A stretch of DNA of 64,000 nucleotides from Paramyrothecium sp. XJ0827 (lineage: Eukaryota > Ascomycota > Sordariomycetes > Hypocreales > Stachybotryaceae), in the NCBI GenBank assembly GCA_020881915.1, contig JAJFPB010000002.1, positions 2,108,001 to 2,172,000 of the forward strand, written 5' to 3'. The notes under the pieces are model-generated. The model made no database searches. It saw only the letters and a program-made list of their open reading frames with translations, and was not told where the DNA came from. Numbering within the stretch: the stretch's first letter is position 1; each line of letters starts with the position of its first letter. Positions 56,401 through 64,000 of the stretch are shown piece by piece. Position numbers and translations under genes: made by a program.

Positions 56401-59139
56401 GACGGAGAGACGTGATGCAAGAGACGAAAGGGGTGAGGGAGCTGCCCGCAGAGGCTCATCCACCAAGTGAGAGTCTGCATATCATGGGCTGTGAGCATGC
56501 ATCATTGAACCCCCCCTCCCACCTCTTTTCTTCCCTTTCCCCACTGTCTTCGCCCAAGGTTTTTTGCGTGGCTTCACTTTCTTGTCGTCCATGAGCCCGC
56601 CACCCCCCTGACAGGCCCCTTTCCAAGCCTAGGCCAACATAATAGCGCAAGCCCAAGTCATGAGGAGCACACGATAGAAAGACAGGAAATGATACAGTAC
56701 CGTGCTGCCGCAAGGCGGCTATCCAACCGTCCCTTCCCGGCAAGCGAGCCGGTACGGAGTACCATGCTTCCTCGGGCACAAGAACATGTATCGCTTCTGT
56801 CCACGCTACAAGCTCTTTTGGGGATAACCTCTCCATGACCGTCTCCCAATTGCCATCCCAGTTTTTCGACACAACTTTGCCATCGCCACATGTGTGTTGG
56901 ACGCAGGGAACCCATGCGTGAGAGATCTGCTGCACTGGCGACCCAAGATGGGTCAGGATGGTGCATGCGGATGAACCCAACGGTAAGAGTTGGTGCATCC
57001 TGTAAGTGTGTCAGCGAGACAGCATCACAGTATTGCAGACAAATTTCCCAAGGGTTTACGTGTAGGCAGCTGGGAGTCAACAAGTGGTGGCCGGGGCGTT
57101 GCCGACCATCCATGCTTTGGGTTCGTCGCACCTCGTCGGGTCGCGGTCGTGCGCTTGTCAGCTCGAAGGGACGGCCGGCTGCCTCTGAAAAATCCCGCGA
57201 TAGGCTGAGGCTATTGCCCGACCCCCAGACCCCATCGAGGTCCTGCACTTGTATGCGTTACATGGTGAGGGACCCTTCAGCAGAATTTCCCGATTACGCC
57301 TGGGCTGGAACCAGGATTTGCTTGGCGAGCGCATCTTCCATGAGGGTGGGACGGCAACAACAGCCAGTTGGTCACGGGATCTGTCTGAGCTTTCGGTAAA
57401 CCCCTACCTACCTTACATTAGCCAGCACGCTAATGGCGATTGACTCACCCCGCTGCATCATGATATGAGCCCTGCCCTCAGAATGAGCATCCGACAAACT
57501 CCGTGCGCCAATCCCTACGATGGAGCATAGAGATCTTAGTGTCAAATCCCAGGCATACACGCGCGAATACTGATATTCAACCGAGATGCGCCGTTCTTTG
57601 ACTTGAATTGAGAAGGCTTAGGGGGAGGATATGAAAACACGTGGGTGGTTTCTGGAAAGGTTTAATTAGTGGCCTCAGGAAGCGGTGTGGAGCAGGTTAA
57701 GAAATTCAAACAATCAAGGCAATGTATGACACAGCGATGTCGACTCTTCTCTATTTCTCACTTTCCAGTAGCCTTATGCAGCCTTAGGTGACCCAGTGGG
57801 TTTGATGCCGACGATAAGTCTGGAAGACAGTTTCGGACCAAGAGAGCTGCGGGTAACGATTCTATATTGTACGCTCAGCGGGTAGTAGTGTTTTTAGCGG
57901 CTTGGGGCAACCGGTTCTAGTTGACAAGGTACATCGGCACTTCTCCGTGGACGGGAGGTAACGACTTGTTTTGACATGGGGAAGCGCTTGGTGGCGACAG
58001 AAACACACGACAGAGATGAAGGGCTCGAGCAATGCCCAGGAACAGACATTCGAAAATACCACCATCATTTTATCTCATGACTACAGCAGAGTTAGGCGTT
58101 GGTGACGCACGGTTTAAGTTTAGCTTCCCGCAGCGTATCCTGCCTGGCGACACATATTAGCCAAGGGCATTGAACTTAGGTTGATTCCAACGACTCCTAC
58201 TGTAGGTCAATGCTTATTCTAAGGCTGCTTCGTGCGTCACTGCCGTGCGTCGAGCATTACGAGGTAGGTAGTTGGCAGAACTTTGTGGTTGCATTTCTGC
58301 ACATGATATGCAAATCAAGATGCGGAACAGGAAGACAGGACACGGTACATTTGACGTGACAGACTCTCTTCTGACCACGATGATAACCAATATCTGGGAC
58401 AACCTGTGCTGGTCCCCTTGCCATTTCGATAAATTTCCATCACATTTGGCCCGCCTAACAGAGTCTGTGACATCTGGGACTTGAATTCGCCTTGGTGCAA
58501 TCAAATGAGGTACGCAACGAATGCACACCTCTTTACGTTTTATCCACCGGGGATTACTCCAGCCACCCGAAAACTTCTTCGACCATGATCGAACAGCTTT
58601 GCGTTCGCGGCCAAGTGACTCCACCTATTTTGGAATAGCGGGGATCGAGTCCGATGCGAGGAGTCAGGACAGTGATTTGGTAAGCTGGCCACCGAACAGG
58701 GCGCTCAGACCCCAAAAGCTTTCCCAAGCAACCACCATTTCTCCCCCCATGTGTTGGCTATCCACCCTTGTCCCTAGTACAAACTCCCCCCTCCACTCAG
58801 GTCTTGATCCCTGCTCTTCTTGTCCACTCGGAGAGCGTGGCCCTGGCTTAAATAAAGTGTCTGCCCGCTTGGATCATTACACACCAAGCCGTGAACGAAT
58901 GAATTAGCTTATGGGTAAGGGGAGTTTGTGACGCGGGAGAGGTTTTCCCCTTCTCTTCCTTTTTGTGCTTCTCTCCCTTACGAACTCCTTACACGACGGC
59001 TTCATAGCGCCGGCGCTCTAACTCTCTGGTGATTCCGCGCCCGCCCTTCTCTATCTTCAGAGAACACTTGCTTCATACACCGTATCCTACTACCGCGGAC
59101 TCGAGTCGAATCGATCATTTGATTACCTCACGTTACTGG

Positions 59140-59154
59140 ATGCGCCACCGTTAG
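59140..59154 (+). promoter_or_regulatory. Upstream open reading frame in the ssn6 leader
   Basis: ATG CGC CAC CGT TAG gives a four-codon frame ending 202 bp before the ssn6 start codon. If the leader reaches this far it could damp translation. Transcript start is not known. Confidence 0.3.
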
Positions 59155-59356
59155 ATTCGGCGCACTGGTCCATCCACGGGCAAGGCATTGAACGGTGATC
59201 GAGTGTCATCAATCCGCTCATCCTTTCGCGAGCTGCTTGGCATCATTCTGCAGCTTTGGCAACGATTTTGCAACGCTCCTCGATCGATCGAGGCTTCATC
59301 GCCGATTTTCTACGTGCCTCGACACTCCCTTCGCCGGCGATAGTTGGGCCCCGACT

Positions 59357-62306
59357 ATGGCCAACCATCACCCTTCGCCAACCATGATGCAGATGCAACA
59401 TCAGGCGCCGCCGCCTCCTCCCGTTCAACATGGCCAGTTCGCACCGGCTCAAGCTATTGCGAACATGAACGAGGCGGTATGGATGCAAATTGGTAGGCTT
59501 TTTCCCACGCAGGAAATATCATCGTGCTCATCATTCGCCAATAGGTAGCGTCTCGGAATTATTGCGCGTCCCCGACGAGGCCATGAACGCGTACGAGAGA
59601 GCCTTATCCGCCAACCCCAACTCTGTGCATGCGATGAATGCTATTGGTATGCTTCTCAAAGGAAGGGAGGCTTTTGACAAGGCCCTCGAATTCTTCCGCG
59701 CAATCGTGCAGCTTGAGCAAAATAATGGAGAAGCCTGGGGCAATCTAGGTGCGTTGTATCGACATTTCTTCGAGGAGCATGATGCTAATCCTAGACTCTA
59801 GGTCACTGTTATCTCATGACAGAAAATCTTCAGAAAGCTTATGACGCCTATCAGCAGGCGCTTGTCAACTTGAGAGACCCCAAGGTTTGTCCCGCTTGCC
59901 ATCAAAATTACGGCGACCTCTAACGCAATGTGTAGGACCCGATGTTATGGTACGGCATCGGCATCCTCTACGATCGCTATGGCAGTTACGATTACGCAGA
60001 GGAAGCGTTTTCGCAGGTCATGCAGATTGAACCTGGTTTCGAGAAAGCCAACGAGATATATTTCAGACTTGGTATAATATACAAGCAACAATCCAAATTC
60101 CCCCAGAGTCTAGATGTAAGCGGCCATCTGATCCTGTTGTTCCTAGCCTTGCTCACACGTCATAGTGCTTCAAATACATCGTCAACTCCCCACCAGGACC
60201 TCTTACTCAGGAAGATATCTGGTTTCAAATCGGACACGTCCATGAGCAACAGAAGGATGTAAGTTTGAAACGGCGTCTCTCAGATCTCTGCTGACATGAA
60301 ACAGTTCGACAGCGCAAAGGCAGCCTACCAGCGCGTCCTCGACCATTCTCCTAATCATGCCAAAGTTCTTCAACAACTTGGTTGGTTGCATCATCAACAA
60401 AGCAATGCCTATGAGGCGCAGGACCGTGCAATCCAATACTTGGAGAAGTCGGTGTCTGCTGGTATGTCTCCCTGAAGAAGGAACTAAACGTAAGAGTGAC
60501 AACTAACCGATATGCGTGCAGACAACCAGGATGCCCAGAGTTGGTATCTGTTAGGAAGGTGTTACATGGCTCAACAAAAATACCCCAAGGCCTACGAGGC
60601 ATATCAACAAGCCGTTTACCGCGATGGGAAGAACCCGACTTTCTGGTGCTCTATCGGCGTTTTGTATTACCAGATCAATCAGTACCGAGATGCGCTGGAC
60701 GCGTATTCTCGCGCCATCCGATTGAACCCATACATCTCGGAGGTTTGGTACGACCTTGGAACTCTGGTACGTCGGCTCCTTTAAGCTCTAAACATTTTAA
60801 CAAGCCTCCGAATGGTTGATGCTAACCTTACTCCAGTACGAGTCTTGCAACAACCAGATCGCTGATGCCATGGATGCCTACCAACGAGCTGCCGAACTTG
60901 ACCCAGGCAACCCCCACATCAAGGCGCGCCTGCAGCTTCTTCGGTCGGGTAATGCTAATGGCGGACCGCCACCTGCGGCTCCTCAACCTGCTGATGTGCA
61001 TATTCAATCCTACCAAGCAACTGGCCCCGTTGGCCCGCAATGGGGCGGTTCTACTCAACAGCCTCCCGCCAATGGTCCACCACCAGCACCTCAGGGAGCT
61101 GGCGATAACTGGGCAGGCAGGTTGTCCAACGTCAACCCTCCGCCTCAACCGCCCAACCCTTATGAGAACCGCGGCGAGCCATTCCGAGGGCCCCCACCTC
61201 CCAGCCAGCGCCAGCCGAGCCCCCAGCAGGAGCAGCAGCTCCGACAGCCGTACCCTGATCCGGCACGGGGCGGGCCTTCGCGCCGGGGCCCCTCCCCACC
61301 ACCTCCGGCTCATCAGTTCTCACAGCACCCTGCACCACCACCGCCTCCCCCTTCGCAATCCCAAGCTCCAGCTCACTCGGAGAGGAGGGTCGTCAACCCC
61401 AACTGGGGTGGAGCGACTCCCTCAGCATCTGCGCCGCCCTCAGGTAATGCCAGTGGCGGCAACCCCCCGCCAAACGGCATTCCTCCTTTCCGAGCGACTA
61501 ACAGCCCTCGCTCCGATGGTCGGCCAGTTCATGATAACCGGATGCCGTCCCCGAAATCCGCCTACCCGCAACATCAGGCACCGCCACTTTACCACCATCA
61601 CCCAGATATCCCTCCTGCAAGCGAGGGTCCCCCTCCCCCTCCTCCCCCTCCTCAGCCCGCGTTGTCTGAAGCTGCTGCTCAGCGTGCAGACGATCGGCCG
61701 CCTTCAGTTGGCCCTAAGCGCATGCGGGATTGGGAAGAGGAGTCCGCAGCGAAGAAGCAGGCGAACGAGGAGAATCGCGCACGCCTTGACGATATGCGAC
61801 ACCGCAGGCCGTCAACACCTCCGCGAGACTCCTACCGCCGGAACTCATCGGAAGCACGGCGCGGTGATGATCAGCGCCGCCCCGAGGAACCCCCTCGACG
61901 CCCAGAGGAGCCTAGGCATGCAACTGACGGATACCATCCCTCCGAAGCTGCCCACCACCCTCAAAACCACTCGGTTGGGCCGAGCCACCTTCCGCCTATG
62001 CAACAAGGCCCTCAATCCATTGGTCATGATAAGCCTTCAGCTCCGGCTGCACCTAAAGAGGAGCGTCCATCTTCCCATGAGCAAAATGCTCCAGCGCGCC
62101 AGACGCCTTCTACCGCTGAGCCAGAACGGGCGGCTCGAAAGCTGGAGGTAGATGACAATTATGATGACAGCGGTGAAGACGATAAGAAGGCTGCCGTTCT
62201 CACAAATGGCTCCGGCCCAGCCTCGAATGCCGGAGACATCAAAACATCAGCTCCTTCCAGCACCTCTGTGAACGGAGCCTCTGGTCCTGTGCCCAAGGTT
62301 GAGTAG
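59357..62306 (+). CDS. ssn6: General transcriptional corepressor Ssn6/Cyc8 (TPR protein)
   Basis: Eight exons (59357-59492, 59545-59748, 59802-59884, 59936-60115, 60166-60258, 60305-60461, 60522-60766, 60837-62306) give 855 aa. Residues about 45-395 are tandem tetratricopeptide repeats, for example DEAMNAYERALSANPNSVHA, DYAEEAFSQVMQIEPGFEKA and QDAQSWYLLGRCYMAQQKYP, ten in the family. After them come Pro/Gln-rich and charged disordered sequences to the end. Ssn6 binds Tup1 through the N-terminal TPRs and other TPRs contact DNA-bound repressors; the complex represses many genes in the nucleus. The seven introns are 50-70 nt, all within the TPR part and none in the tail. The start MANHHPSPTMMQMQHQ is Gln/Met-rich as usual. 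Confidence 0.96.
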
Positions 62307-63067
62307 ATTTTGATATTGAGTCCTCTGATGAGCTCAAAGATTATGTGTCAAGCCGTGGATCTGTTCTCTTTTCATATGTATACCAAGTTCAGAAGCCGGG
62401 GTTTCGTTTGTCGAGGGGGTCTTCAAGGGACCGGGAGGGTGCGTGCCGACTCTATTATTACACGGGTCAAGGAGTAGTGTCTGGAGATACAACAGACAGC
62501 TATTACTCAATAGTTTACTTTGTTTCAACCGTTATATCACAACCATGATTTAAAAGATAATTGATCAAAACACTTGAAGACATACAGCTTTGCGCTTAAG
62601 TATTCTCATTGTCAATCCTTACCTAACAGGCGGCTCGAGAGTCACAATAAAAGAGGTAAGCTGGATGGTTTGCCTTAAGTTCAAGCTGGGACCGTCTGAA
62701 ATAAATTCTTTACCCTTCGGATTTACTGGTTAGGCATTATGTTAACAAAGACCACTGCCCACTTTCCAAGCCAGTATTCTCCTGCTCACGTGGTTTTCAC
62801 ATTTCATCCAAGTTGTCTTCGCTTAAAAAAACAAGCTGGCTTAGTCATGCAATTGAAGGTTGGAGCCACAAGGCGGGACACGAGAAAAAATTGTAGGCGG
62901 TGCCGTAGATGTGCCCTGAAAAGAAGGCCCTAATCCACATTCGGCTAGACAGACCCTCCATTGTCCGCCCACCAAAGTTGCTACTCGCTTAAAATTTCTC
63001 CCACAGAATATCGAGAGCTTTCTTTTCAACCTTCCCTACTAACCCATCAACAGCCCAGCCGATCAAG
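62307..63067. other. Intergenic, promoter of the ribosomal protein L3 gene
   Basis: AT-rich between 62480 and 62760, then the compact promoter of rpl3. A pyrimidine tract (ctttcttttcaaccttccc) lies at about 63018-63036, just before the start codon, as in other fungal ribosomal protein genes. Confidence 0.6.
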
Positions 63068-64000
63068 ATGAGTGTAAGTCATGATCGATCGCTCCTATTG
63101 TGTCAATCTCACGGAGCGAAACTGACAATCGAAACAGCACCGCAAGTACGAGGCTCCCCGCCACGGCTCTCTGGCTTACCTGCCACGAAAGCGCGCTGCC
63201 CGCCACCGCGGAAAGGTCAAGTCGTAAGTTGCGAGTCCACAAATTCGAAGGAAAATTTCAGGAGTCAATGGACTGACGGCTTTGCGCAAACAGCTTCCCC
63301 AAGGATGACGCCAAGAAGCCCGTCCACCTGACGGCCGCCATGGGCTACAAGGCCGGTATGACCACCGTCGTCCGTGACCTCGACCGACCCGGCGCGAAGG
63401 CGAACAAGAAGGAAATCGTTGAGGCCGTCACGATTGTTGATACCCCACCTGTACGAACAATGCAGCCCGCTTGGCTATGTGCCTATGGCTAACATCTTGC
63501 TTTTAGATGATCGTTGTTGGTCTTGTGGGCTACATCGAGACCCCCCGTGGTCTCCGCTCCCTCACCACCGTCTGGGCTGAGCACTTGAGCGACGAGATCA
63601 AGCGTCGCTTCTACAAGAACTGGTACAAGAGCAAGAAGAAGGCTTTCACCAAGTACGCCAAGAAGCACTCCGAGAGCAGCGGCGCCTCCATCACCCGCGA
63701 GCTCGAGCGCATCAAGAAGTACTGCACCGTCGTCCGTGTCCTTGCCCACACCCAGATCCGCAAGACTCCCCTCAAGCAGAAGAAGGCCCACCTCATGGAG
63801 ATCCAGGTCAACGGTGGCTCCGTTGCCGACAAGGTTGAGTTCGGTAAGGACCTCTTCGAGAAGCCCGTCTCGATCGACAGCGTCTTCGAGCAGGACGAGA
63901 TGATCGATGTCATCGCCGTCACCAAGGGTCACGGTTTCAGCGGTGTTACCTCCCGTTGGGGAACCAAGAAGCTGCCCCGTAAGACCCACAAGGGTCTGCG
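63068..64000 (+). CDS. rpl3: Cytosolic 60S ribosomal protein uL3, 3' part outside the window
   Basis: Four exons are visible: 63068-63073 (only ATG AGT), 63138-63223, 63294-63450 and 63507 onward, which is cut by the window end at 64000. The product begins [20 protein letters not shown] and continues [20 protein letters not shown], the standard eukaryotic L3 start. About 247 of the expected 390 residues are present, ending in [17 protein letters not shown], close to the W-finger region near the peptidyl transferase centre. Codons are almost entirely C- or G-ending, the strongest bias in the window, as expected for a very highly expressed gene. A tiny first exon carrying two codons is common in fungal ribosomal protein genes. 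Confidence 0.97.

Larger units (their letters stand above)
53975..59356. other. 5.4-kb stretch without a supported gene, upstream of ssn6
   Basis: This is the second-longest gene-free part of the window after 1.7-8.2 kb. Open frames up to 180 codons occur on both strands around 56.4-57.4 kb, but overlapping frames are equally open there and show no codon preference, as expected of GC-rich noncoding DNA. A 9-bp tandem repeat is at 56374-56400. The last few hundred bases, pyrimidine-rich at 58910-59050, are probably the long leader of ssn6, with a short upstream frame at 59140. Confidence 0.6.

Noticed and set aside
56456..57399. Overlapping open frames of 169-196 codons on both strands
   Set aside because: Several frames are open at once, which reflects GC richness; third-position bias and motifs are missing. 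One minus frame (56456-56998) reads a little smoother but not enough to call.
63074..63293. Possible box C/D snoRNA in the rpl3 introns
   Set aside because: Introns carry CTGA but only a weak ATGATCG in place of the C box and no convincing terminal stem.

Overview
The window is nuclear DNA of a filamentous ascomycete, most likely a Sordariomycete and probably from the Hypocreales. The evidence is short introns (about 45-150 nt, with GT..AG ends and CTAAC/CTGAC-like branch sites), codons ending preferentially in C, the gene set (NatC, RFC, Ssn6, fungal ADAM, GH128/Asl1, a Zn2Cys6 regulator), and promoters rich in GGTACC and ACCTTACC words. The order-level placement is inference. I see no transposon, rRNA, tRNA, CRISPR or phage-like element.

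Left part (1-12 kb): a minus-strand gene piece at the very edge, the Asl1-type GH128 cell-wall glucanase, then a 6.5-kb stretch without a confident gene that holds several minus-strand coding-like fragments (4.3-6.9 kb). A Zn2Cys6 regulator of the sterol-uptake-control type (8.2-9.9 kb) and an orphan 323-aa protein follow.

Centre (12-39 kb): dense housekeeping block. ATP synthase epsilon, the NatC subunit Mak10, a peroxisomal ATP carrier, a 1474-aa AT-hook protein, proteasome subunit Rpn6 divergent from mitochondrial GrpE (mge1), Rfc1 divergent from mitochondrial ribosomal protein uL16m, then a second clamp-loader subunit (Rfc5), and acetyl-CoA synthetase. Both RFC promoters carry ACGCG boxes, and mge1 carries a near-perfect heat-shock element.

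Right part (39-64 kb): an ADAM metalloprotease, a small conserved-looking unknown protein with polyproline and polyglutamine runs, a LisH-WD40 protein of the Sif2/TBL1 type with a 17-nt exon, a small uncalled gene broken by one frameshift (51.8-52.4 kb), a TMEM115/rhomboid-like Golgi protein, a 5.4-kb gene-free stretch, the TPR corepressor Ssn6/Cyc8, and the first two thirds of ribosomal protein L3, cut by the window edge.

No gene cluster with an obvious joint novel function is present. The most useful new observations are the unannotated or decayed minus-strand genes, the two clamp-loader genes 2.4 kb apart with matching G1/S-type boxes, the micro-exon in the LisH gene, and the repeated GGTACC words in promoters. 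All gene models are from reading splice sites and frames by eye; no similarity search was run.
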